From Tenericutes bacterium HGW-Tenericutes-1 (GTDB lineage: Bacteria; Bacillota_I; Bacilli_A; Izemoplasmatales; Hujiaoplasmataceae): DNA of 64,000 nt. Positions 1 to 10,100 of this stretch are shown here, one piece after another. Numbering within the stretch: position 1 is the first letter of the stretch; each line of letters starts with the position of its first letter. The notes beneath the pieces were generated by a model, which saw nothing but the letters and a program-made list of their open reading frames with translations, searched no databases and had not been told where the DNA came from. Where the stretch lies: NCBI GenBank assembly GCA_002839155.1, contig PGXM01000007.1:68621-132620 (forward strand), written 5' to 3'. Position numbers and translations under genes: made by a program.

Positions 1-585
1 AGTAGGACGGTATCCTAATTGGATATACCATACTTCTCCGCCAGTTCCTAATGTTTCAACAACAACTTTACCATCAACAACGTTGAATGTTGCATCGATC
101 TGAGCCGATGCCCAACCTTCATTGATTGTAGTCCAAGAAGTCCAAGCTGATCCTTCGCCATTAACTGCAAAGCCAACAGCGTCAAAGTTACCATTTTGAA
201 TTCCATTAGGAATTTCTTCATACACTATTTCTACTTCTTCAGAAATTTTAAAGTTATCAAACGTTAATGTAGCAAGCCCATAAAGTCCTAAGCAAGCTGT
301 TAATTTGAAGTTTGCTTCATAAGCAACATATTCAACAACAACATGATTGTCACCTACAACTAATGTTACAGGGATAGCAACGTTTGCAGCATTACCAGTA
401 GTCGTCATTTCCATCGAGAAAGTACCAGCTACTGTAGCGTGAACATCAAATTCAACTTTGTAATGTTTGCCAGGAGTTACATCAAGCAAAGCATCAGTAG
501 GACGGTATCCTAATTGGATATACCATACTTCTCCGCCAGTTCCTAATGTTTCAACAACAACTTTACCATCAACAACGTTGAATGT
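1..585 (-). CDS. Out-of-frame continuation of the repeat lipoprotein gene, running off the left edge
   Basis: The minus strand stays open from about 585 to base 1 in a different frame from the lipoprotein that ends at 569. It encodes CBM4/9-like jelly-roll sequence, including the motif NGIQNGNFDAVGFAVNGE near 135-200, which recurs in the last residues of the upstream frame. There is no start codon or ribosome site, so this is best read as the rest of the same gene after a frameshift. The 3' end lies outside the window. The intact repeat period is 495 bp (165 residues). Confidence 0.7.
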
Positions 586-660
586 TAGTCCAAGCTGATT
601 CTTCGCCATTAACTGCAAAGCCAACAGCGTCAAAGTTACCATTTTGTATTCCATTTTCAA
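1..660. repeat. Near-identical tandem repeat, period 495 bp, with a 47-bp deletion in one copy
   Basis: Bases 1-86 match 496-581 almost exactly (offset 495). From about 141 the match resumes at offset 448 (141-200 with 589-648). The right-hand copy therefore lacks 47 bp relative to the left. 47 is not a multiple of three, which explains the frame change. The copies belong to the CBM-like repeat array of the lipoprotein gene. Confidence 0.85.
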
Positions 661-3208
661 TTGGCCAATAGTCAATTTCTACAACAGGTTCTTCAACTGG
701 TTCTTCAACTGGAACGATAGGTTCGTAAACCATAATATTGTCAACTACTAAAATAGTGCCAGGTTCTGTTAAACCATTTAAGATAAAGAATCTAAATGTA
801 GTTTGCATAGCTGTTAAGTAGACAGTAACATGGTTGTCACCAGCTGCTAAACTAACTGTTTGTGTTGAGTGAGGGCCATTATCTGTAGCGCCTTTTAATT
901 GTAATTGGATAGTAGTAGCGACGCTTGCATTAATATCAAGCACAACTTTATAGATTGCACCAACTGTTAAATCAGCGGTTGCGTGGTTGTATTGAATTTG
1001 AGAAGCCCATTCCGCTCCACCTTTAATAGTGGTTGTTAAGGTTAATTTTCCTCCAGTAATGGTTGCTGTTCCTTCGTAGTTTGGAAGTGCCCAAGCATCA
1101 GGAATACCAGCGGTTGTCCATAAAGCCCAGCCTTCTGCGTCAGTAGCGCCTAAAGTAACCATTTCAGTTTCAAAGTCACCGTTAACGACATAACCTTCTA
1201 CGAGTTCAGTTGCTCTTGTAAGCATGAAATTACTTAAAACTAATACGCCTGATTCATCTGCTTCAGAGAAGTTTCCAAGGTTCAATTGGAGATTAAATAA
1301 TCCGAATTGTGCCGTAAATGGAAGTTCGATATAATTTGTTCCTACAACTAAATCAAATTCTACTGAAACGTATTGTCCAGAAGCATTGTGTACTTCGACG
1401 TTGATCTTTCTTGCAACATCAGAAACTAGGGTAAATGCAACCATGTACTCTGTTCCGATATTAATTTCTCCACCATGATATTTTAATTGAACGCCCCAGA
1501 ATTCTGGTGCACTTTCGTTAACGATGTCAACTGTAACTACGCCTGCTGCGTATGTTCCAGAAGCTTCTGCGAAAGCTGTCCAACCTGAGTTCCAACCCAT
1601 ATTTGTTCCAACCCATAAGAAGAATTCTCCTACTGGATCTGTTGCTGGAGTGCTAACTAAAGCACCGTCAACGTTTGTTGGAGTTCCGAAGATGTTGCCG
1701 ATTGGTGTTCCTTCATCGACTGGTTCTTCTGGTTCTTCAACAGCGCCTTTTTCTTCATACAATTTCATGTTTGTAAATGTAAATGTTCCAGTTTGAGTTA
1801 AATCGCCATAGTTACCAAAATGGACCTTCATAAAGAATGTATTATAGGCTGAGTTAAATTCAAGAACGATTTCATTTGCACCAACATTAAGTTCGTACAT
1901 TTGTTCTTTAGAAATTGGATCGCCATTTGTTGGTCCAGTAACTTGAAGATTAATCATTCTAGCAGCTGTAGCTGTTAAAGTGAATGATAATTTATAATTT
2001 GCGCCTTTTTTAAGTTGAGTACCAGCTTTTGCAAGGTCATTCCATTGTAATTGAGCACCATAGTCATTAGCAGCAGCAGTTACAACAGTTAATTCAAAGC
2101 CGCCTTCTACGTATTCACCTTCAAGTAATGCTCCGTTTGATTGATCCCAATAATAGAATTCGCGAACAAAGTCAGCATCAGTACCAGTAATGTATTCCAT
2201 TTGTGTTCCAACAGTCATTGCATCGTTTTTGAAGAAATCAGTTAATTCTTCATATTGCAATTCAATTGGTCCTTCAAATAATACGAAATCAGAGAACTTC
2301 AATAACCCAAATCTCGTTTCACTTTCAACAGTACCAGTCATAATATTTAAATGGAGTAATGTTTGAGGAGCAACGAAAACGATTTCGTATTCGTGAACAC
2401 CAGCTTGCAACTCAATTTTGTTATGAACGTCTTGGTCATATCCAGCATCAGCATTTTGTGCTTTTACAACGATGTCAATATAACGAGCGACTTCTGCATC
2501 TACTGTGAATGTAAGTTTATAACTACGTTTTACTTCTAATTCAATATCAGTTTTTACTTTAACTTGTAGCGAATAATCATTTCCACCAATGGCTTCTTGG
2601 TCAATTTGGAGTTGATCATCTGCTATAGCAACGCTAACCGTTGCGATATTAGTCCAGTAATACCAAACGTTAGTAACTGCATCAGCAGTTAAACCTGGTA
2701 ATACAGCACCATCAGTTCCAAGTAACACTGCATTGTCCCATTTGTCAGTTTCAACAAATTCCATAACAATTGGAGCAGCACTGATTTTGACGTTACGATC
2801 GCCTCTAGCGATTTTGCCTTGAACAACGATAGAATAAGAAACAACACAAGTCTTAGGACCTGTAGCCATTAATTTTCCATCTTCGATTTGGCAAGCTGCG
2901 TCCTCTGAAGAGACTGAAATTTGATTTACATAATCGACAGAGTCAGAGCCCATTGCAGAAACTCCTGCAAGTAAATCAAACCAATCGCCAGCGATGATTT
3001 TGTCTTCAGCTGTAAATCCAGCGTCAGTTAAACCAGAAAGCGAAATTGTAAATGCGTTTGTGCTTACAGTAGTCGTTGTTGTCGTGGTAGTGGTAGTTGT
3101 TGTTGTGCCAGTTGTTGTACCTGTAGTTGTTGTCGTTTTTTCTGTACAAGCAACAAGACCGAATACTAGCAATATAGCGACTAATAAAGCTATTCCTTTC
3201 TTTTTCAT
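569..3208 (-). CDS. Thr-rich-stalk lipoprotein with CBM4/9-like modules (frameshifted near its 3' end)
   Basis: A surface lipoprotein, probably binding carbohydrate. The signal peptide ends in the lipobox LVAC (Cys about residue 21), followed by a poly-Thr stalk to about residue 48. The rest is a string of roughly 150-residue beta-sandwich modules of CBM4/9 type, seen as repeated NGDF...W starts and terminal VDN-x-V/M-x-Y strands, split by Glu/Pro linkers. No catalytic domain is recognised. The start is supported by AGGAGG seven bases upstream. The reading frame ends abruptly at 569, a few residues after NGNFDAVGFAVNGE, because 47 bp present in the neighbouring repeat copy are missing, so the protein was probably longer. 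It has its own promoter and a LacI-type palindrome upstream. Exact ligand unknown. Confidence 0.8.
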   Translation of the reverse strand: MKKKGIALLVAILLVFGLVACTEKTTTTTGTTTGTTTTTTTTTTTTTVSTNAFTISLSGLTDAGFTAEDKIIAGDWFDLLAGVSAMGSDSVDYVNQISVSSEDAACQIEDGKLMATGPKTCVVSYSIVVQGKIARGDRNVKISAAPIVMEFVETDKWDNAVLLGTDGAVLPGLTADAVTNVWYYWTNIATVSVAIADDQLQIDQEAIGGNDYSLQVKVKTDIELEVKRSYKLTFTVDAEVARYIDIVVKAQNADAGYDQDVHNKIELQAGVHEYEIVFVAPQTLLHLNIMTGTVESETRFGLLKFSDFVLFEGPIELQYEELTDFFKNDAMTVGTQMEYITGTDADFVREFYYWDQSNGALLEGEYVEGGFELTVVTAAANDYGAQLQWNDLAKAGTQLKKGANYKLSFTLTATAARMINLQVTGPTNGDPISKEQMYELNVGANEIVLEFNSAYNTFFMKVHFGNYGDLTQTGTFTFTNMKLYEEKGAVEEPEEPVDEGTPIGNIFGTPTNVDGALVSTPATDPVGEFFLWVGTNMGWNSGWTAFAEASGTYAAGVVTVDIVNESAPEFWGVQLKYHGGEINIGTEYMVAFTLVSDVARKINVEVHNASGQYVSVEFDLVVGTNYIELPFTAQFGLFNLQLNLGNFSEADESGVLVLSNFMLTRATELVEGYVVNGDFETEMVTLGATDAEGWALWTTAGIPDAWALPNYEGTATITGGKLTLTTTIKGGAEWASQIQYNHATADLTVGAIYKVVLDINASVATTIQLQLKGATDNGPHSTQTVSLAAGDNHVTVYLTAMQTTFRFFILNGLTEPGTILVVDNIMVYEPIVPVEEPVEEPVVEIDYWPIENGIQNGNFDAVGFAVNGEESAWTNIQRC

Positions 3209-3239
3209 ATTTCCTCCTAAAAAATTTTTATTTTTGGCC

Positions 3240-3251
3240 GTAACCGTTTAC
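3240..3251. promoter_or_regulatory. LacI-family-like operator GTAACCGTTTAC
   Basis: A near-perfect 12-bp palindrome a few bases downstream of the -10 box of the lipoprotein promoter, where a bound repressor would block transcription. A sister site, GTAAGCGTTTAC, lies in the same position relative to the promoter of the lipoprotein gene starting at 57293. The central CG and flanks are typical of LacI/GalR-family operators; the regulator is not in the window. Confidence 0.5.
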
Positions 3252-3257
3252 TCATTC

Positions 3258-3286
3258 ATTTTATCATATCATGTTAGCGATTTCAA
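3258..3286 (-). promoter_or_regulatory. Sigma-A type promoter of the repeat lipoprotein
   Basis: On the minus strand a -35 TTGAAA (3281-3286) and a -10 TAAAAT (3258-3263) are separated by 17 bases, about 50 bp upstream of the start codon at 3208. Confidence 0.55.
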
Positions 3287-3323
3287 GTGGAAAGAATAGA
3301 AGATAATCAATATTTTATTGCAA

Positions 3324-3360
3324 CAAAAAAAGAGGACTGAACTTAGTTCATTTCCTCTTG
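3324..3360 (-). terminator. Rho-independent terminator after the CDF transporter gene
   Basis: On the minus strand AAGAGGA and TCCTCTT form the base of a long hairpin (with inner TGAAC/GTTCA pairing), followed by a run of T residues. It lies just after the stop codon at 3374. Confidence 0.8.
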
Positions 3361-3373
3361 TAAAAAATCAAAA

Positions 3374-4276
3374 TTAATGTGAATGCCCAGCAGGATTCAC
3401 GTGAACCATACAATGTTTGACATTTTCAATCTTTGCTTCAATTTCATCGTGAACTTTTTCGGCGATTTCATGGGCTAATTTTAGCGATAACTCTGAGTCA
3501 ACCGCTATCTCAATATCGACATAAAGTTTTGCTCCAAAGATCCTTGTTTTCAAATCATCAAGGGCTAGAACGCCTTCTTGAGAGCTGACAACGTTTTTAA
3601 TTTCTTCAATCGTTTCAACGTCGGCCGCTTGATCAACGACTTGAGAAATTCCAACTTTAATAATCTTAATGGCGACCTTTAAAATTAAAACACAAATAAC
3701 TAGGGACGCAATCGGTTCTAACACAACAATTCCCAACATAGCCCCACCGATTCCGATGACTACACCAAACGCACTAAACTCATCACTGCGATGATCCCAT
3801 GCCATCGCATTGAGCGATGGTGAATTTGCCTTCTTTGAAGCAACTTTAGTAAATTGATACATTCCTTCTTTAATAACAATCGTTAAAACCGCCGCAAATA
3901 GGGCTAAAATCGTTGGTTTTTCAATTGGTACACCGAGTGCAAAATAATCATAAATGGTTTTTATTGCGCTTTTTGCTATCTCTATTACAGTGATAATTAA
4001 CGCTACTCCTAAGAAAACTGAGACCATTGATTCGTATTTTTCATGACCATATTGATGGTCATCATCATTATCTTTGCGACTCATTTTACCAGTAATCATC
4101 ACAAAAAACGCAGTACCTACGTCTCCTGCAGAATTTACAGCATCAGAAATGAGGGCTGTAGACTTACCAAAGATTCCAGCAATTAACTTCATAACAAGTA
4201 AAATAAAGTTTAAAAACATCGTCCAAGCAGTCGTTTTTTTTATGATTAAGGCTTCTTTTTTAAGTTGATTTGGCAT
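3374..4276 (-). CDS. Cation diffusion facilitator (CDF) family metal efflux transporter
   Basis: A proton-coupled divalent-metal exporter of the cytoplasmic membrane. About 300 residues is the usual CDF length. Several transmembrane helices carry the family's metal-site residues: SDAVNSAGD in helix 2 and DHRSDE in helix 5. A C-terminal cytoplasmic domain of ferredoxin-like fold follows (about residues 205-290), with a His-containing tail (NPAGHSH). A longer reading frame opens at 4309, but the ATG at 4276 has AGGGGG four bases upstream and lies after the leader hairpin, so it is chosen. The gene stands alone, with its own consensus promoter, structured leader and terminator. The transported metal (Zn, Co, Mn or Fe) cannot be told from sequence. 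Confidence 0.9.
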   Translation of the reverse strand: MPNQLKKEALIIKKTTAWTMFLNFILLVMKLIAGIFGKSTALISDAVNSAGDVGTAFFVMITGKMSRKDNDDDHQYGHEKYESMVSVFLGVALIITVIEIAKSAIKTIYDYFALGVPIEKPTILALFAAVLTIVIKEGMYQFTKVASKKANSPSLNAMAWDHRSDEFSAFGVVIGIGGAMLGIVVLEPIASLVICVLILKVAIKIIKVGISQVVDQAADVETIEEIKNVVSSQEGVLALDDLKTRIFGAKLYVDIEIAVDSELSLKLAHEIAEKVHDEIEAKIENVKHCMVHVNPAGHSH

Positions 4277-4360
4277 AATTCCCCCTAATAAATTAAAAAT
4301 GCGAGGCATTGCTGTCCCGCATTTAGCTGTCTTTCGACCCAGGTTTAAACCCTGTCAGAT
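4277..4360 (-). promoter_or_regulatory. Structured 5' leader with terminator-like hairpin; candidate metal-sensing riboswitch
   Basis: Between the expected transcription start (about 4360) and the CDF gene the RNA can form a CAGG/CCTG hairpin (about 4341-4355), a small GTC-GAAA-GAC hairpin, and a terminator-like stem AAATGCG/CGCATTT (4297-4303 with 4318-4324) followed by T residues directly before the ribosome site. The GCGGGACAG segment overlapping the terminator is reminiscent of the end of NiCo (czcD) riboswitches, which control CDF exporters, but the rest does not clearly fit. Class assignment is therefore open. Confidence 0.45.
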
Positions 4361-4366
4361 ACACTC

Positions 4367-4395
4367 ATTATAAATAATAAAATCCGAATTGTCAA
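4367..4395 (-). promoter_or_regulatory. Perfect-consensus sigma-A promoter of the CDF gene
   Basis: TTGACA (4390-4395) and TATAAT (4367-4372) on the minus strand with an exact 17-base spacer. The -35 begins four bases after the stop codon of the upstream lipoprotein. Confidence 0.85.
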
Positions 4396-4398
4396 GTC

Positions 4399-6999
4399 TT
4401 AATCTAAGGTATCAACCGCAGAAAATACTTGTGAGAAATAAAGTTCTCTAATAGCTGCGATTTGAGCCTTCATGTCCGCATCACTTATCGCGCAATAAGC
4501 GGCATTTTGGTTCACAAAATTACCTGTTTGTAAATCATCGGCGATAATGATATTTAAGAAGCCAACGACATACATTGAATCATGCAATTTGGTGAAATAA
4601 GCTTCAATCGCCGTTGAGACAGATGTTGGAATATCTGGGACAACAATGTCATAAGTCTCTTCAACTGTGGAATCGGTTCCATAAACCACTTCATAGAAAC
4701 GTTTTTCTGAATAAAGCTTTAATTGCTCGATGCTTGGTTTGTCATTAGGGTTGTCAATTCCAATGCTATAATTTGGATTATTTTGAGCATCATATGTCAT
4801 TTCGAATTTTGCAGAAGGTTTTTCAAAATTTGTTCCCTTAGTATTCAGTAACAAATATAAACCGCTTGAAGTTTCTACTAATTCGCTATAATAATGCGAC
4901 GATTTTGTTTTATTTGCTTCTAATGAATATTCTTGGTAAGCGGCCGCAAAGCCATCGACTAATGCTTCTTCATACACATCAACGGTTGTTAAATAGGTTA
5001 ATTCTTTAAGATTTTCAGTCACAAGGTAGAAACCATATTGTTTGAATTGTCCCCAAGTAGCGTCGTCTCTTCTTGCTTTGTTATACGCAGAAATCAGTGT
5101 AGCGTAAGTATTTCCATCAATGGCTAGATAATCTCTAATGGTTGTTTCAAATTGTCCTACTAACGTATCATAAGCTGCTTGATCCGTTAATTCGGCTATG
5201 AATTCTTCATAATCATCGGGCGTACCAGATTCATCTCTATCGACGTAAATCATTAAGTATTCAACTTTAATGCTAAAGTAGTTGTCATAATAATCAGTAA
5301 TCAAATCGTATAGGTAATCAGATAATAACTCCCAGTTATTCTTAATGATTTCACTGTAGATGACATAAGGTTGTAATGTGGATTTAACATAATATTTGCC
5401 AATCATGTCTGCTTCTGATTTTGCACCATAAGCTAAGTAAATATATTCTTCAAACGTATAGTAATATACATAATAACTGCTTTCAAAACTGGTTTTCAGT
5501 TCTGCCAAAGTTTTTGCATGGTCGGTTAATTTCGTCGAATCGCTCTTAGATAAATCAAATTCGCAAGTCGTTTCTCCGAAACAGTAAACTTCTTGATAAT
5601 AACGGTCCATGACGTAAGCTAATTGTGATGCATATAAAATATATAAAGAACCATTTTTGTTTAATGCGAATGTTAAGAGATCATCAGCAGTAATAGTTCC
5701 GCCATCAAAGGTCGCAACCATTAAATCATCTCCTGCTGGATTTGATTCAAATTCTGTATCGACGCTTTGATAATCAATGCCTAAATAATAATCATAAATC
5801 ACAAAATTCTTTTCTTTACGTAATTCCGCAATTCGGTTAGAAACAAAGCCTGAATCTCCGAGATTCGATTGAATCATTCTTTCTTCGATGTCATCATAGA
5901 CTTCTTGACCGATGATTGAAGCTAAATCCATCGTAGTAGCATCAAAAGCAGTTAATGATTCTTTGTTATTGCCATCAAGTTTTAAAATCATGTAATAAGC
6001 ATTATCGTTTTCGCCTGCATAAGGAACTGGCTTATACGTATAGAAAAGTGACGTATTAGTTCCCAATACCGCTTCTTCATAGCTAGCCATCGTTGAAAAG
6101 ACGTATTTCGCCATTTCTACTTGAGCCGCATTTAAATCTTTATAGTTTAGTTTTAATTCATCCTTGGTTAGTAAAGAAGCAACAGATGTATTAGTAGGAA
6201 TTTCAGGTTTGAAATCGCCATAAACATAATTATAAATTTCTAAAAAAGCAATGATTAAGTCATCTTTCGTTAATACTTGTGTATTGGTGTCATTAAAGCC
6301 ATCGCTGGATACTTCATAAATGGGTTTTGTACCAGTATAACGTCTTAACGTGCCTTCATAAGAAACAAGATTTAAATCTTTTAATGCATTTTTAGCGTCT
6401 GTTTCACCATAGAAACGAATTTTAATCGCTGATAAATCGGTAAAATATGATTTTGTATAGTAATTTGCGATGGTCGATTCACCAACGTACCAAGTTTCAT
6501 CTTTATTCAGTTCATTGGTCATGGCGTCAATAGCATAATTTTCTTTAGCAACAACCATCCGAACATAAACCGATTCATCGTCACTATAGCCAAGCAGTAA
6601 CATATTTTGTTGATAATTGGTTTCTAATTCTTCTAACTCTTCAGCCGTAAATTCAGAAATCTTTTCATCATCAATGGTGCCATATTTTAATAATTTGATT
6701 TTTTCATCAATTTCATCTTGAGTTACAGCACTTAAATAAGTTGCTAATAAATTTGAATCAGCCATGAATAAAAGTTGGTTGATTCCATCATTGGCTTTAA
6801 ATTCTTCATATAAATCGCCATAAGTTACATCGAAAGTTTCGCCCTGATAAAAGATTTTGTCAGGTTGGGTCAATTGCGGGAGCACTGCACCGTTCGTCCC
6901 AGTTATTAAAGTTGTCTTTTCCTTACAGCCTAAAACACTGATTCCAACAAGTGTCATTAAAAAAGCAATCAATGTTTTTCTGAATACTATTCTCATCAT
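4399..6999 (-). CDS. Large PrsA/SurA-like (parvulin-fold) lipoprotein
   Basis: An 866-residue predicted lipoprotein (lipobox VLGC, Cys about residue 25), probably an extracytoplasmic folding factor. It is the paralogue of the 1121-residue protein at 46019. Both start with an IPQL/LPQL motif and a SurA_N-like helical part, and share a late segment with a parvulin-like order: a YLMIYVD strand (like the AxHILV strand), then TWGQF...GFYLV, then SSGLYLLLNTKG (like the GYHIIL strand). Key parvulin active-site residues are not evident, so isomerase activity is doubtful. The C-terminal 90 residues align well with the paralogue. GAGGGAG lies upstream of the paired ATG codons. Family assignment is an inference from motif order. 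Confidence 0.6.
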   Translation of the reverse strand: MMRIVFRKTLIAFLMTLVGISVLGCKEKTTLITGTNGAVLPQLTQPDKIFYQGETFDVTYGDLYEEFKANDGINQLLFMADSNLLATYLSAVTQDEIDEKIKLLKYGTIDDEKISEFTAEELEELETNYQQNMLLLGYSDDESVYVRMVVAKENYAIDAMTNELNKDETWYVGESTIANYYTKSYFTDLSAIKIRFYGETDAKNALKDLNLVSYEGTLRRYTGTKPIYEVSSDGFNDTNTQVLTKDDLIIAFLEIYNYVYGDFKPEIPTNTSVASLLTKDELKLNYKDLNAAQVEMAKYVFSTMASYEEAVLGTNTSLFYTYKPVPYAGENDNAYYMILKLDGNNKESLTAFDATTMDLASIIGQEVYDDIEERMIQSNLGDSGFVSNRIAELRKEKNFVIYDYYLGIDYQSVDTEFESNPAGDDLMVATFDGGTITADDLLTFALNKNGSLYILYASQLAYVMDRYYQEVYCFGETTCEFDLSKSDSTKLTDHAKTLAELKTSFESSYYVYYYTFEEYIYLAYGAKSEADMIGKYYVKSTLQPYVIYSEIIKNNWELLSDYLYDLITDYYDNYFSIKVEYLMIYVDRDESGTPDDYEEFIAELTDQAAYDTLVGQFETTIRDYLAIDGNTYATLISAYNKARRDDATWGQFKQYGFYLVTENLKELTYLTTVDVYEEALVDGFAAAYQEYSLEANKTKSSHYYSELVETSSGLYLLLNTKGTNFEKPSAKFEMTYDAQNNPNYSIGIDNPNDKPSIEQLKLYSEKRFYEVVYGTDSTVEETYDIVVPDIPTSVSTAIEAYFTKLHDSMYVVGFLNIIIADDLQTGNFVNQNAAYCAISDADMKAQIAAIRELYFSQVFSAVDTLD

Positions 7000-7036
7000 C
7001 TTAAAACTCCCTCATATTCATAAGTTACTATTTTAT

Positions 7037-7065
7037 ATTATACCTTATTCATCCCTAATTGAAAA
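7037..7065 (-). promoter_or_regulatory. Promoter of the PrsA-like lipoprotein
   Basis: A -10 TATAAT (7037-7042) and a weak -35 TTTTCA (7060-7065), 17 bases apart, about 40 bp upstream of the start codon. Confidence 0.5.
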
Positions 7066-7129
7066 ACACTTTTTTCATGAACAAGCTATTACTTGATTAT
7101 ACTTTATATCTTTGTGGATTTTGTGAAGA

Positions 7130-7162
7130 AAAAAAAGACGGAAGCCAAAGCATTCCGTCTTA
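7130..7162 (-). terminator. Terminator of nifJ
   Basis: On the minus strand AAGACGGA (7155-7162) pairs with TCCGTCTT (7136-7143), followed by a T run. Confidence 0.85.
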
Positions 7163-7173
7163 TAAAAAACTAT

Positions 7174-10100
7174 TTATTCTGCTTGAATTGAATAATCCAT
7201 TGCTAAGTAACGTTTGTACATAAGATAGCGTCCTTTTGCACCTGCTAAGTTTGCGTCTAATAAACGTTTTGCATGATCTGGATTAATTTTTGTTAATTGA
7301 GCATAACGAGATTCTGATAACAAGAAGTCATGGTATTTCGACCAATCTGGTTCTTTAGAATCCATTTGAAGAGGATTCTTGCCTTCTAAAGCAAGTCTTG
7401 GATCAAAACGGAAGGTTGGCCAGTATCCGCATTCAACAGCGAGTTTCGCTTGTTTATGTGACGTTCCCATACCATCGTTGATACCATGTGCGATACATGG
7501 GCTATAAGCGATGACTAAGGATGGTCCTGGATAAGCTTCTGCTTCTTGTAACGCTTTTAAGACTTGAGCACCACTTGCGCCATGGGCGATGGTTGCGACG
7601 TAGACGTGACCATAAGTCATCGCAATCGCTGCTAAATCTTTTTTAGTAGAAGGTTTACCTGCAGCCGTGAATTTCGCAATCGAGCCAGAACGGGCTGATT
7701 TTGAAGATTGACCACCGGTATTTGAATAAACTTCAGTGTCAAGAACTAAGATATTAACATCTTCATGGTTGGCAATGACATGGTCTAAGCCACCAAATCC
7801 GATATCATAAGCCCAACCGTCACCACCGATAATCCATTGTGATTGTTTAACGATTAAGTCTTTAAGTTCTAGTACTTGTTGTGCAGCTTGACTATTTTCT
7901 TTTTCAAGTAATGGAATTAATGCATTCGCAATTTCTAAGGTCTTATTACCATTTTGACGGTTTTCCAACCAAGAATCCATTAAGGTTTTAATTTCTGCGT
8001 TTTTGAATGAATCTTTTGTTTCAACGATCTTATTTTGAAGTTTGTCGCGTAAAGTTTCAGTGGCTATTTGCATACCAAAACCAAATTCTGCGTTATCTTC
8101 AAATAAAGAGTTCGCCCAAGCAGGACCGCGGCCATTCGCATCTTTGGTGTAAGGTGAAGCTGGGAATGAAGCGCCATAAATCGAAGAACAGCCGGTCGCA
8201 TTCGCAATAACCATTCTTTCTCCAAAGAGTTGAGTTACCATTTTAATATAAGGCGTTTCACCGCAACCAGCACAAGCACCAGAGAATTCAAACAATGGTT
8301 TTGCGAATTGGGTGTTCTTTAAGTTGGTTTTTCCAACTAAATTGACTTTTGAAGTGACTTTGTTATAGTTGTAATCAGCTTTAACATGTTCGTTGTTTGC
8401 GATTGCTTCTTCAATGGGTCTATATTCCAATGCTTTGGTTTTTGCAGGGCAAGTATTGATACATACGCCGCAACCTGTACAATCGAGTGGAGACACTTGA
8501 ATACGGTATTTTAAGCCTTCTAAGCCTTTACCAACAGCATTTTTCCAAACGGTACCAACTGGAGCATTTTTAGCTTCTTCTTCAGTGGCTAAAATTGGAC
8601 GGATACAAGCATGAGGACACGCATAAGAACATTGGTTACATTGAATACAGTTATCGCTAATCCACGTTGAGACTTCTTCAGCGACGCCACGTTTTTCATA
8701 AGCTGAGGTTCCATTTGGGATAGAGCCGTCTTCATAACCTAAGAAAGCAGAGACTGGTAAATCATAGCCTTTAATCGCATTGACTTTATCAGCGATGTTT
8801 CTGACGAAATCAGGACGTGATGAATCAACAACAGCGTCATCTACTAAATTGGCCCATTCTGGGTTAATTTGAACTTTGACTAAATCTTCTGCGCCTCTAT
8901 CAACCGCTGATAAGTTCATCTTAACGATGTCTTCACCTTTTCTTGCGAAGGTTTTTTCAGCAGCGGATTTCATTGCTTTTTGAGCTTTTTCATAAGGCAT
9001 AACAGTTGTAGCGAGTTTAAAGAATGCCGATTGCATAATGGTAGAGATGAGTTTAACTTCGCCTAATTCTTTAGCGAGCTTATAACCATCAATGATATAG
9101 AAACGAACATTGCGTTTTGCTAAAATGCGTTTGACATTATTGGGTAAGAAGCTTTCCATTTCAGCAGCTGTATGCGTTGTATTGAGTAAGAATAAACCGT
9201 TTTGACGGATACCGCCAATAAGGTCGAATTTCTTTAAGTAAGCTTCTTGAGAACAAGATACAAAGTGTGGGTTATTAACTAAGTAAGTTGAACGAATTGG
9301 GTTTTTACCAAAACGTAAGTGCATTCTAGTGACGCCACCTGATTTCTTAGAATCATAAGAGGCATAGGCTTGCCCGTAAAGATCAGTATAATCACCAATA
9401 ATCTTAGAAATGTTTTTAACCGCACCAACGGTACCATCACTACCAAGACCAAAGAATAATAAATCGGTCGTATCTGGGTCTGAAACGTCAGGTGTATCAG
9501 TGACTGGTAATGAAGAGTTATTAACATCATCGACGATACCAATCGTGAAATGATCTTTTTGTTTGCCTTTTAAGTTATCATAAACGGCGAAAATTTGATC
9601 AGGAGTTACGTCTTTAGAAGAAAGTCCATAACGACCGCCAACGATAACTGGCATTTTTGGTTTGTTATAGAAAACGCTTCTTACATCTAGATATAAAGGT
9701 TCGCCCGTAGAACCTGCTTCTTTTGTTCTGTCTAAAACAGCGATTCTTTCAACGGTTGTAGGTAATTGATCAAAGAAATATTTTTCAGAGAATGGACGGT
9801 AAAGATGAACAGCGAGTAGACCCACTTTTTCACCTTGTGCAACTTTATGATCGATGACTTCACGGATGGCTTCTGTCACAGAACCCATAGCGATAATAAC
9901 GTCTGTAGCGTCTTTGGCTCCATAATAGGAGAATGGACGGTAATCTCTGCCGGTTTCTTTCGAGATTTCAATCATGTATTCATTGACGATATCAGGAATA
10001 GGCGTATAATATTTTTCTTGAATTTCTTTTGTTTGGAAATAAACGTCATCATTTTGAGCGGTCCCTCTCGTAATTGGGTTCGCTGAATTCATCGCACGTT

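Noticed and set aside
2994-3299. Plus-strand reading frame rich in Val (also 57064-57318)
   Set aside because: They are the complements of poly-Thr stalk codons of real minus-strand lipoproteins, with no ribosome site.
4277-4360. yybP-ykoY (manganese) riboswitch before the CDF gene
   Set aside because: The conserved GGGGAGUA-type core was not found in the leader.
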